Both the position numbers and the translations under genes were made by a program. Positions 52,193 through 61,029 of a stretch of 64,000 nucleotides of DNA are shown here, piece by piece. How positions within the stretch are numbered: position 1 is the stretch's first letter; every line of letters starts with the position of its first letter. The stretch spans positions 1 to 64,000 of the forward strand of contig JABXKD010000002.1 in assembly GCA_013375475.1 (NCBI GenBank). Direction: 5' to 3'. The notes below the pieces were generated by a model, which made no database searches, was not told the DNA's origin, and saw only the letters and a list, made by a program, of their open reading frames with translations. Origin of the DNA: Promethearchaeota archaeon. Its GTDB lineage: Archaea; Asgardarchaeota; Lokiarchaeia; Sigyniarchaeales; SOKP01.

Positions 52193-53209
52193 TTATATAT
52201 CTTGCGTTTCTATATACCTTTTAATAATTTGTAGAGCAAGCATTTTGAAAGCGTCATTTATGTTCTCTCCCGTCTTAGCAGATGTTTCAATATATATTAA
52301 CTGTAATTTCTCTGCTAGTGATTCCCCCTCTTTGCTTGAAACAACTCTATCTTCTGTTAAATCTATCTTATTCCCTACCAATATAAGTGCGATATTAGGA
52401 GAACTTTTTTTAATCTCGATATACCAATTTTTATCTATACTTTCAAAACTAACTCGATTAGTTACGTCATAGACCAAAATTCCTGCTTCTGCATTTGCTA
52501 AATATGACTGTCTTACCAGTTTGAACTGAGCTTGACCTGCCAAATCCCAAATTACAAACCTAACAGTGCTATCGAGCTCTTCAAAAGAACATTCCTTTTT
52601 CATTATTGAAGTCCCTATTGTAGATTTATAGTCTTTAGCAAAAACATTCTCTACATATCGATGTACCATACTTGTTTTACCAACAGCTCCGTCTCCTCCA
52701 AGAATTAATTTAAAAGCGTATTCCTTAGATTTAATTTTAACTTTTTGAACTTTATCTACTTTTCGCTGGATTTGGTTCCCACCGGGTTCTGAAATTAATT
52801 TAGGAATAACAGGGCTCACAGTTCTTCCATCCATTATACGCGCAATCTTCTCAGCTGCTAAATACGCGTAAGGGAAAACCGCGTCTACTCCTGATAAAGA
52901 ATTTAAAACTGTAACTAGAACAGCTTCTGGTCCAGATTCACAGAATATGAATCTATATTCTTCAGTATCAAATGTACCCGTTCCAAACGATCCTGAACTA
53001 AATTCTTCCGTGATTCTAGTTAATACCGGTTCAACTAAAGCACTTACACCCCCAATGATTTCTTCATCAAGCGATTTTTCTGAAGCCCCTACTAAAGAAT
53101 CCATGATCAAACCGTCTCTATTTACAACAAGCACTGCAACTAAATCTTCACCCAAGCTCTGTTTATACCATTGGAGTAAAGCCATCAACTTTTTTGTATC
53201 AACCGACAT
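52193..53209 (-). CDS. roadblock domain fused to a Rab-type GTPase
   Basis: A 338-residue protein joining two partners in one chain. Residues about 5-125 are a roadblock/LC7 (MglB-like) domain (LVAVLVVNRDGLIMDSLVGA). Residues about 165-332 are a Rab/Ras GTPase: G1 GGDGAVGKTS (171-180), G2 Thr197, G3 WDLAGQ (221-226), G4 GNKIDL (279-284), G5 ETSAK (308-312). In bacteria the MglB roadblock dimer is the GAP for the GTPase MglA, so this is a candidate GTPase with a tethered regulator. There is no lipidation cysteine. It is flanked by tRNA-Thr and, across a 263-base gap, tRNA-Leu. Confidence 0.93.
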   Translation of the reverse strand: MSVDTKKLMALLQWYKQSLGEDLVAVLVVNRDGLIMDSLVGASEKSLDEEIIGGVSALVEPVLTRITEEFSSGSFGTGTFDTEEYRFIFCESGPEAVLVTVLNSLSGVDAVFPYAYLAAEKIARIMDGRTVSPVIPKLISEPGGNQIQRKVDKVQKVKIKSKEYAFKLILGGDGAVGKTSMVHRYVENVFAKDYKSTIGTSIMKKECSFEELDSTVRFVIWDLAGQAQFKLVRQSYLANAEAGILVYDVTNRVSFESIDKNWYIEIKKSSPNIALILVGNKIDLTEDRVVSSKEGESLAEKLQLIYIETSAKTGENINDAFKMLALQIIKRYIETQDI

Positions 53210-53472
53210 TCCTTCTCATCTTCGTTTTTCTTGTTAAATCAAAATCTAAACAAACCAATTATATAATTATTTAAAACTTATGAATAAAAATTTTGTTAAA
53301 TAAATACCATTATGAAACTCGCAAATATCTTCTAATAAAGTCAGTGTCTACTCCTTTCACTATTTTCTAATCAAAGAAAATAAAAAAAAAATTTTTTAAT
53401 GGTTCTATTCTTTAATGCTATTAAGTTCAAGAAAATTGATAAAAAACTATCCGCTTTTTATTTAGAATTTTT

Positions 53473-53557
53473 GCAGGAGTTGCCAAGCCTGGTCAACGGT
53501 GCTAGACCGAGGCTCTAGTCTCATAGGAGTTCGAGGGTTCGAATCCCTCCTCCTGCA
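53473..53557 (+). tRNA. tRNA-Leu(GAG)
   Basis: A class II tRNA with acceptor GCAGGAG/CTCCTGC, anticodon stem CTAGA/TCTAG, a variable arm with CTC/GAG stem, T-arm GAGGG-TTCGAAT-CCCTC, and A73. CCA is not encoded. By position the anticodon is GAG. The loop reads CCGAGGC, so base 33 is C instead of the near-universal U. There is no intron. Confidence 0.88.
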
Positions 53558-53655
53558 TTTTTTATTTTGTCTGTAATTTGCTTTAAGACTAAATAGTATC
53601 AGAGATATAAAAAATAAAACAATATATTAAAAAGTTGACATGTATTGAGAAAGTT

Positions 53656-54861
53656 ATGAACACTATTTTAAGCTTAAATATAAATCAAATTGATACCTCA
53701 ATAAATCACGTTAAGGCTTTGGCTTTTTCTCGTTCACCTTCTTCCACGGGAGAAACTAAAGCAGCTTTGTATATCAAAAGTGAGATGAATAACGAGAATA
53801 TAAAATGTAATATGGACTATTTCGCCTTTACTGGAGCTAAAAGGATATTTATGAGGCTTACTTATATTATTTTATTTACTTATCTGATAGTATTTCGTTT
53901 GTTATTAGTTATTGTTGCTTATTTTGCAGTCAAATATGTTTTTCCACGCCTGCGAAATTACTCGTTAGTAGGAAGGGAGGAATCAAAAAATGTAGTTGCA
54001 AAAATTAAATCAGTTAAAAAACAGAAGAAAAAACCAGTTATAATATTAAGCGCCCATTACGATACTTTTTCCGCAAACTTTCCGTATGGCATACAAAAAG
54101 TTTTCTTTTTTTTCTTCAGAATTATTATTATTCCCTATGTCATATTCGCCATACTTATCGCAAACATCGCTTTTTTCCTTAATAGTACAGAAGAGACAAC
54201 TCAATTGATGGTTACTTTTACGCTAATTGAATTTGCTATGACAACAATCATCTTTTTACTTATATACGATAATAACCGTTCTAAGGGGTCTATTGATAAC
54301 GCTAGTGGAGTTGCCATTTTAATTGAACTGGCAAAATTAATTAAAAGGAATCCCCTTGAAAATTACGATGTAATAATATTATGGAGTAGCGCTGAAGAAT
54401 GGGGTTTAAAAGGATCGAAAGCTTATTGTAAGAGTAACCGCGCTTACTTAAGAAAAAAGTATGATTTAAATAGTTCTTTCAATATAAATGTAGATATGGT
54501 GGGATCTTATATAGGACTTGAAACAAAAAGTTCATTGCATTTAAGACGTCGGAAAGCTCCGTTTGACTTAAATAAAAAACTTGAAGAAACCGCAAATGAA
54601 TTGAATATTCCAATAACTGTGTATGATAGAGTTTTAGGATCTAAAGCAGATCACAAAAGTTTCCGATCTTTAGCTAGAAGAACTAAATCATCATTTCAAG
54701 TGGCATACTTTCATTCCGCAAATGATTCTAAATTCATTCATTCCTTTAAAGATACTCCCGATAAATGCAACCCTGAAAATTTGAACGGTTGTATAGAAAT
54801 CTGTTATACATCAATAAGATCCATTGATTCATTATATTCTTCTTCAAAAGAAGTTAGATAA
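53656..54861 (+). CDS. membrane-associated M28-family zinc peptidase
   Basis: A protein of about 401 residues with the M28 aminopeptidase metal-site motifs in order: SAHYDT (His, Asp), GSIDNASGVA (bridging Asp), SSAEEWGLKGS (catalytic Glu and ligand Glu), NVDMVG (Asp), and a C-terminal HSANDSKFIHSFKDTPDK region supplying the last His. Unusually, two hydrophobic helices precede the first motif and two more lie between the first and second, so the catalytic domain is folded around membrane segments. The frame opens at TTG 53635, but ATG 53656 suits the TATA-like ATATATTA near 53622 better. Its end overlaps the convergent polC gene by 18 bases. Confidence 0.85.
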   Translation: MNTILSLNINQIDTSINHVKALAFSRSPSSTGETKAALYIKSEMNNENIKCNMDYFAFTGAKRIFMRLTYIILFTYLIVFRLLLVIVAYFAVKYVFPRLRNYSLVGREESKNVVAKIKSVKKQKKKPVIILSAHYDTFSANFPYGIQKVFFFFFRIIIIPYVIFAILIANIAFFLNSTEETTQLMVTFTLIEFAMTTIIFLLIYDNNRSKGSIDNASGVAILIELAKLIKRNPLENYDVIILWSSAEEWGLKGSKAYCKSNRAYLRKKYDLNSSFNINVDMVGSYIGLETKSSLHLRRRKAPFDLNKKLEETANELNIPITVYDRVLGSKADHKSFRSLARRTKSSFQVAYFHSANDSKFIHSFKDTPDKCNPENLNGCIEICYTSIRSIDSLYSSSKEVR

Positions 54862-57800
54862 TTTCTGTTGCTTTATCTTAGGATTATTAGTAAGACTTTC
54901 GACATATTCTTCTGTTAATTCCATTCTTTGAATTGTATATTCATCTAAATTAAAAGATTTGCATAGTTTCAAAGCTTTAGGGATATATTTTCCGATACCT
55001 CCTCGATTGACTGTCAAAATTACTTTATTACCACATTTTGGACACTTTCCCGCATTTGAAAGTGGTGGACGTGAGAATTTTTCATTACATTTTACACATC
55101 TAAAAGTCTGCATAGCAAATTTTCTTAAATTTCCTAAGATATCAGGGTTGAAATGAGTAGATAAAATCTTTTCAGCAACCTTTTTCTCGTTCACAGCTTT
55201 AATAATTTTTGCAAGGTGCAATTGAGCGTCGATTTTTTCTTCCATTGTAATATAAGTTTTATATGCTGTAGTAATAGGACCTTCGTTAATATTTTTGGTA
55301 GGGATGTTAAAACCAAGATTTATGTATTGATCGATCGTTCCTAATCGTTTTTTTACTAAATTCATTTTATCTTCTATTTCTATGGGCATAACATAGTTCA
55401 GAGTTGCCTCATAAAACTCTAACGGGTATTTATAAAGAGTATCTATATTATGAGCTTCGCTATCTATTTCGTTTGGATCTAATACAGAAGATATTACGAG
55501 GGTAGCGTCCATTCTTCCACCGATTTTACTTGGTAAATAATATCTAGAGAAATTTAGTAGAGGATCTAAAAGAAGCATTACACCATCTTCATCTCCGTCG
55601 CAATTTCTGCGTTTTGCTGCGTGCCAAAATGGATGTGCATATATAGATCTCGCGTGGGTAAAACCAATTATTCTTCCTACAATTCCAGCACTGGTGTGAG
55701 GTGCTAGGCCTACGACTAGATGACCTACAAGATCTTCTCTCGTTCTAACTTGGTAAAACTTATCCATTTTATAAAAATGCTCAAGTTCGTCGTCAATAAA
55801 TTTAGCTACCCTCACGAAATAGTCAGCGCAATCATCTGACAATAGGACATCTTGCACTTGAAGTTCTAGTATCTGATCAGGATTGGTTAAAATGTTATTT
55901 TTAAAATCTTTTTCATATCCTAATTCTATTAATCTTTTTACTGGTGTCTTGATTTCTTTCGGTTTGAAATGAGTTAATGGGATATCAGTAGCATCATAAC
56001 GGATTTCAGCAGTTTTATAGACCATTAATCCATTTTTAGCTCTCAATATTCCCTTAACTATTGGTTCTGGAACTTTAAATTTATTAGTTAAACCAAGAAT
56101 CCCCTTAAATTTACTTGGCAAAGCTAGATTTAGCGAACTTGACATAGATTGTGTATAATTTTTTATGTTAAAGGAAGCTTCTTTAGAAAAATTAAGCAAT
56201 CCCCCGCACTGGTGACATTTTTCTTCGTTTTTAGGATAATATTTATTGCATTTAAGACATATCTTTTGAAATTCTGTATGCGTTCCACAATTAGGACATA
56301 AGTTAAAAGGAGTAATGGTGTCACATTTAGGACATTTCTTTCTACAAATGTCAATTTTTACTTTTTCAAGTTCTACCGCTTTCTCTACTAATCTTGTATT
56401 TCCCACCTTGTCACTAAGTGGAAATAAACTCTGAACGCCTTTCATGCTTTTTCTTTCGGATTTCTCAGGTCGGCCCATTCGAGTTCCCATGAAGATTGGA
56501 GCTTTATTCCTAATTTCTACAGGAGAAAACGCAGAAAAAAGTGTAAAGACATCATCATCTTTAGTTAGATCATGATCTTTTTTATTTTTCAAATCAAATA
56601 TAACTACAAAAATTTCTGTTGTAGGAACATCTAATAATATTTTAGCATCATTAATCGTATGAGAAACAAATGCTTTTTCTAAAATATCCTTAAGTTCTTT
56701 AGTATTTTTTAAACTGATTCTGTTGCTATTCTCGTTATAATTGGAAATCAAAGCTTTTCTTAGAATTAATAATTCTTCCCCTGAGATATTTCCCCAAAAG
56801 TCAATATATTTTGGATGAAGGGGTATATTGTATTTTTTCGCTATATCTAAAGCTTCTATTGTAGAAGGAATATTATTAAAGGGATCTTTTATATATTTAA
56901 CCAGCTCTGCGCTAGGATTTTGTAGACTATGTATCGCTTCCTCTAATTCTAGAGCCCACCATTCTTCTACGTAGCCCGAAGGAACTAATTTATGATTATT
57001 TTCAGAAAATTCACCAAATCCAAAAAGAATATCGCCCAAAAATAGAATTTTTTCTATGTTCTGAAAACATTCTTTTGCCATTTTCATATTTGAAATTTGC
57101 ATTACAGCCCCATTTTTCAACTTTACAATAGGGGGTTCTATTGAACTAACCGGACAGATACTAGCGCTTTTTCCTGGTCTTTCAATTCTTAATTGCGTTC
57201 CAATCGCAATAAAATCATCTAATAACGTCATTGTTATAGGGTTCATACCTGCCGCAGCTAATCCAGTGTTTCGGGATCTTCCATATCGAATTCTATGCCC
57301 ACCAATTTCAGAAGGGTGACTAAATACAGGTCTACCTGCGATAACATCAGAAACATATTTTGAATTAGGAGGAATAACAACCTTACTGTTTTTATCCATG
57401 GTATCAATATTAACTTTCTTTTCACCTTTCTGTGAGATGTCTTTTAATTTCGCTAACCAATCCCAGCCTTCCAAGTTCATGCTTTTTGCAATTTTTAAAA
57501 GTTTTGGAGCTTTGAGAAGAATACCGTCGTTTAGGACTAAGCAAGCACCTCCCCTTATCTTATTTGTTTCGATTCTCGGAAGTTTCCTAAAAGCTGAAAC
57601 TTCTTCATCTTCGGTGGAATCTCCGTTTATTTCCACGGGTAAATGCTCAACAGCAAATCTTATCTCATCATTAGAGGAAGGATATTGTAAATGTACTCGT
57701 CTGTCGTAAAGTTTTACTTCTTCTACGTACCTCCCGATTTCACCTTCAGTTGCTTCATACTTTGGTATATTTGACTTTTTCCTAACATAATCCGCTATTA

Positions 57801-58278
57801 ACACACATAAAGCGGCCGTCGTCCCTCCTGCAGCTCTAATAGGTCCCGCAAAATACAATGACAGATATTTATTGTGGTGGCGATCCTCTCGTATTAAAAT
57901 TTTGGAAATGCCTTCAAGTGGAGCGCTAACAACACCCATCGTTTTTATGGCAAGCCCAACTCGTATTGCTCTCTCAACTCTCTCTTCAAGGGAGTCAATA
58001 TTTCCAATTTTCTGTCCAAGTATGTCAGAAACTACTTGAAATACTATTTCATCTTCAGATTTACCTAAATTTTTTAACCTTCTTATTAATTTAGCTACTC
58101 CTAAAGGGCCCACGAGTTTTTCAACCCTTCCCGCCAAATCTTTAGCTTGAGGAGATTCTACGAAGATTTCAGGATCCAATCCTTTTTGCCGAGCATTTTC
58201 AGCAATTTCGTAACACTCATCTACATCTTTTTGCAAGTTAGAAAAATATTCCTCTGTTTCTTTGCTCATTTCTACCAT
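54844..58278 (-). CDS. polC: DNA polymerase D large subunit DP2
   Basis: The polymerase subunit of the archaeal replicative enzyme PolD, 1144 residues, no intein. The catalytic acidic motif is in RRNCDGDEDGVMLLLDPLL. Several zinc sites are visible: a cluster around CPKCDT, CPNCG, CLKC, CHQC in the middle and CVKC, CPKC near the C-terminus. The last residues QQKLSNFF match a PIP box (Q-x-x-L-x-x-F-F) for docking to PCNA. Several starts lie close together (GTG 58290, ATG 58278, ATG 58269); 58278 has AAGTGA at good spacing. The DP1 gene is divergent, 268 bases away. Confidence 0.96.
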   Translation of the reverse strand: MVEMSKETEEYFSNLQKDVDECYEIAENARQKGLDPEIFVESPQAKDLAGRVEKLVGPLGVAKLIRRLKNLGKSEDEIVFQVVSDILGQKIGNIDSLEERVERAIRVGLAIKTMGVVSAPLEGISKILIREDRHHNKYLSLYFAGPIRAAGGTTAALCVLIADYVRKKSNIPKYEATEGEIGRYVEEVKLYDRRVHLQYPSSNDEIRFAVEHLPVEINGDSTEDEEVSAFRKLPRIETNKIRGGACLVLNDGILLKAPKLLKIAKSMNLEGWDWLAKLKDISQKGEKKVNIDTMDKNSKVVIPPNSKYVSDVIAGRPVFSHPSEIGGHRIRYGRSRNTGLAAAGMNPITMTLLDDFIAIGTQLRIERPGKSASICPVSSIEPPIVKLKNGAVMQISNMKMAKECFQNIEKILFLGDILFGFGEFSENNHKLVPSGYVEEWWALELEEAIHSLQNPSAELVKYIKDPFNNIPSTIEALDIAKKYNIPLHPKYIDFWGNISGEELLILRKALISNYNENSNRISLKNTKELKDILEKAFVSHTINDAKILLDVPTTEIFVVIFDLKNKKDHDLTKDDDVFTLFSAFSPVEIRNKAPIFMGTRMGRPEKSERKSMKGVQSLFPLSDKVGNTRLVEKAVELEKVKIDICRKKCPKCDTITPFNLCPNCGTHTEFQKICLKCNKYYPKNEEKCHQCGGLLNFSKEASFNIKNYTQSMSSSLNLALPSKFKGILGLTNKFKVPEPIVKGILRAKNGLMVYKTAEIRYDATDIPLTHFKPKEIKTPVKRLIELGYEKDFKNNILTNPDQILELQVQDVLLSDDCADYFVRVAKFIDDELEHFYKMDKFYQVRTREDLVGHLVVGLAPHTSAGIVGRIIGFTHARSIYAHPFWHAAKRRNCDGDEDGVMLLLDPLLNFSRYYLPSKIGGRMDATLVISSVLDPNEIDSEAHNIDTLYKYPLEFYEATLNYVMPIEIEDKMNLVKKRLGTIDQYINLGFNIPTKNINEGPITTAYKTYITMEEKIDAQLHLAKIIKAVNEKKVAEKILSTHFNPDILGNLRKFAMQTFRCVKCNEKFSRPPLSNAGKCPKCGNKVILTVNRGGIGKYIPKALKLCKSFNLDEYTIQRMELTEEYVESLTNNPKIKQQKLSNFF

Positions 58279-58546
58279 AATACAGCTCACTTTATCGTTA
58301 CTAAAATACAGTCTATACAGAAAACTAGATACATAAAATTAAATTCTTACTTCGAAAATAAAATATTTTATTAATAGGTTAGTTGAACAGTATTATAAGA
58401 ACTTGGGGAGATTTACAGTTTATAATGAAAGTATGAGAATTGATACACCCTCCTAATACTTAAAAAAATTTGTTTGTTCTTTAATAATAAACAATTTAAT
58501 TGTATCATTTCATAAATATAATAATTCTATTCTGGATAAGAGTGAT

Positions 58547-60310
58547 TTGAAGACCAAGATATCTGAGCAGAAACATGTAATTCTAAAAAAATTAGTTAAT
58601 TCTGGTATTAACATTAGCCCCAAAATGTTAGAGTGTGTGTTAAATCTCGACAATCCGATGAAAAATGTAAACATCCTTATTAAGGAAACTAGCTTTATTC
58701 CTTCATTTAAAAGCCATTTAACGGAAACCGTTGTTAATGAAATATCAAATGAAGAATTACAAAAAGCTTTAAAGCGAGCGTTAACTAAACATCTTTCTCT
58801 GCCTTTGAAAGAAGAAGCTCAAAATAAAATCAATGTTAGCCAAAATGAATCAATTGCAGAAAATTTCAAACAAGAATTTGCTCCAATGAAATTGGGACAA
58901 ATTGTCAATCCTTCCCTACCTGAAAAAATAAAGCATGCTATTCCTAAATCCTCGCCAGTAATAAAAAAACCATCGGAAAAAAAAAAAAAAAAAAATCACG
59001 AATCGACGGTATCAGCTTTTGCGTTTAAGCCTGTTGCAAAGGATTATGATTTTCAAATTGAGATTTTAAGTGATCCTACCGGAAGATTATATACAAACGG
59101 GGGATATGATGATTTTTACGAATTAACACTCGATAAATACAATAAACTCAGAAATCTCATGAGAAAAAGACCCGAAGCAAGCGCAGCAACGAATATTAAT
59201 AATATTTTTAGATTATCAAATAGTGCTGAAATCTCTACAGTAGGTTTAGTAGAAAATGTGCATCAAACAAAAAAAGGGAATTTTTTACTAACTTTAGAGG
59301 ATTTAACTGGAAAAATTAGCGTTTTAATTCAAAATAACTCTGATAATTTGGAATACATCAACATTATTGAGAGAACTTTTAACGATCAAATGCTTTTTGT
59401 CAAGGGTTCATATAACCCTGGTGAAGATGGAAGAAAAGGGATAATTTTTGCCAATTATATTACAAAAATCGATATTCCAACTGATTTTGAACCAAATTTA
59501 TCTCCTGATCCTTTGTCTATTGCATTAATCTCTGACACCCACATCGGTAGTAAAGAATTTGAGGAATATTTATTTAAAAGGTTTCTAACATTTTTGAACG
59601 GGAAGAGTAGTAATAAGATCTTAAGAGATAATGCTGCAAAAATAAAATATCTCGTCATTAATGGTGATTTAATTGATGGTATAGGTATTTATCCAAACCA
59701 AAAAGAAGATTTAATCATATCAGACATATTTAAACAGTTCAAAAAAGCTTCAGAACTATTATCAGAAATTCCCGATTACATTAAGGTGTTTTATGTATCT
59801 GGCAACCACGAACCCGTTAGAAACGCAATACCCCGACCAGCGGTACCCAAAAAATATTGTGAAGAATTAACAAATTTAGGAATTAAATGTTTGGGTAATC
59901 CTTCTCTTATCAAAACACACAATGTTAATACACTGATATACCATGGAGAAAGTATGCATGACATAAATAGATTAATTCATGATTTAGATATTAACAAACC
60001 TATTGAGACCATGAAAGAATTTCTTATTTGTAGACACCTTGCTCCAGTTTTTGGTGAAAAGACACAAATAGCTCCTATAAATAACGATCTACTTGTGTTA
60101 GATAAGATTCCAGATATTCTTCATACCGGACATATTCACATTAATGGAATGGGAAAATATCGGAACGTGACACTAGTTAATTCTGGATGTTTTCAAGCTC
60201 AAACTGATTTTATGAGAAGTTTTGGAATAATCCCTACTCCGGGTATTGTACCGATAATAGAACTTGACTCATTGAACTATTTCCAGTTAGACTTTAAGAA
60301 AATCGATTAA
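58547..60310 (+). CDS. polB: DNA polymerase D small subunit DP1
   Basis: The 587-residue exonuclease subunit of PolD. The N-terminal 170 residues are helical and low-complexity, including a run of lysines. An OB domain lies at about 215-305 (VGLVENVHQTKKGNFLLTLE). The calcineurin-like (Mre11-type) phosphoesterase follows with LISDTHIGS, VINGDLIDG, YVSGNHEPVR, IYHGES and HTGHIHING, all consistent with an active 3'-5' exonuclease. The start is TTG with AGTGAT just before it; no ATG precedes residue 23. It is divergent from the DP2 gene. Confidence 0.95.
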   Translation: MKTKISEQKHVILKKLVNSGINISPKMLECVLNLDNPMKNVNILIKETSFIPSFKSHLTETVVNEISNEELQKALKRALTKHLSLPLKEEAQNKINVSQNESIAENFKQEFAPMKLGQIVNPSLPEKIKHAIPKSSPVIKKPSEKKKKKNHESTVSAFAFKPVAKDYDFQIEILSDPTGRLYTNGGYDDFYELTLDKYNKLRNLMRKRPEASAATNINNIFRLSNSAEISTVGLVENVHQTKKGNFLLTLEDLTGKISVLIQNNSDNLEYINIIERTFNDQMLFVKGSYNPGEDGRKGIIFANYITKIDIPTDFEPNLSPDPLSIALISDTHIGSKEFEEYLFKRFLTFLNGKSSNKILRDNAAKIKYLVINGDLIDGIGIYPNQKEDLIISDIFKQFKKASELLSEIPDYIKVFYVSGNHEPVRNAIPRPAVPKKYCEELTNLGIKCLGNPSLIKTHNVNTLIYHGESMHDINRLIHDLDINKPIETMKEFLICRHLAPVFGEKTQIAPINNDLLVLDKIPDILHTGHIHINGMGKYRNVTLVNSGCFQAQTDFMRSFGIIPTPGIVPIIELDSLNYFQLDFKKID

Positions 60311-60381
60311 ATTTATCAAATTAACTAAATAATAGGTGTATTTAAATAAATTTCTCAATCCCGCGCAATAATAATTCTGAA

Positions 60382-61029
60382 ATGATTCTTTATATCTGGA
60401 AAATTATTGAACTTCCATATATATCTACAAGTGATTTAGCCTATAAAATATCTTTCGAACTATTTCTATTCTCCCCTAACGATGCAAAGAAATTCATTAA
60501 GAAGGCAATTCACAACGGTTTCCTAATAGTAGGCGATAATAACAAACTTAGCCTGTCAGATGATTTAGCTCTTGAGTTAAAGAATTGGCATAAAAAAAGA
60601 AGAGTAGAAATTTCAAAAAAAGTCAATAAAACTAAGAGTATAACACAATATTCAGATAAATTTAAAAAAAATGATTCGAATAAGTTCAATATATTATTAA
60701 AAGCTTTTTTAGATACAGGTACTATCAATAGAGCCGTGCTAGTCTCAGATAGTGCTATCACACTCCGTACAATTGAATCTCAAGGTAAAATTATTAAAGC
60801 TGAAGTTCAAGGTTCTCGAAAAATTCCCTATCTTATTGAAATCTCTACTAGTGAAAAGGTTTTAAAACACGATTGTCACGATTTTAAAACCAAAAGAGTT
60901 CAAAATAAAAAATTCTGTAAACACTTAGCCAAATTATTTCTACTACTTAAAGAAAGGGATGAAAAAGGAGCAACTACTCTTCTTGAAAATATAGCTAAAG
61001 ATATTAATAAATGGGAGTTTTTAATCTAA
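60382..61029 (+). CDS. DUF2240-like protein with a SWIM-like zinc motif
   Basis: A 215-residue basic protein. The N-terminal part resembles archaeal DUF2240 (LFLFSPNDAKKFIKKAIHNG, FLIVGDNNKLSLSDDL), which reads like a winged-helix. Residues about 120-200 contain a beta-rich segment and a cysteine/histidine set (HDCHDF, FCKHLAKLFLLL) like a SWIM zinc finger, suggesting nucleic-acid binding. It follows DP1 by 71 bases on the same strand and overlaps the convergent orc1/cdc6 gene by four bases. Function unknown; context points to replication or repair. Confidence 0.65.
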   Translation: MILYIWKIIELPYISTSDLAYKISFELFLFSPNDAKKFIKKAIHNGFLIVGDNNKLSLSDDLALELKNWHKKRRVEISKKVNKTKSITQYSDKFKKNDSNKFNILLKAFLDTGTINRAVLVSDSAITLRTIESQGKIIKAEVQGSRKIPYLIEISTSEKVLKHDCHDFKTKRVQNKKFCKHLAKLFLLLKERDEKGATTLLENIAKDINKWEFLI

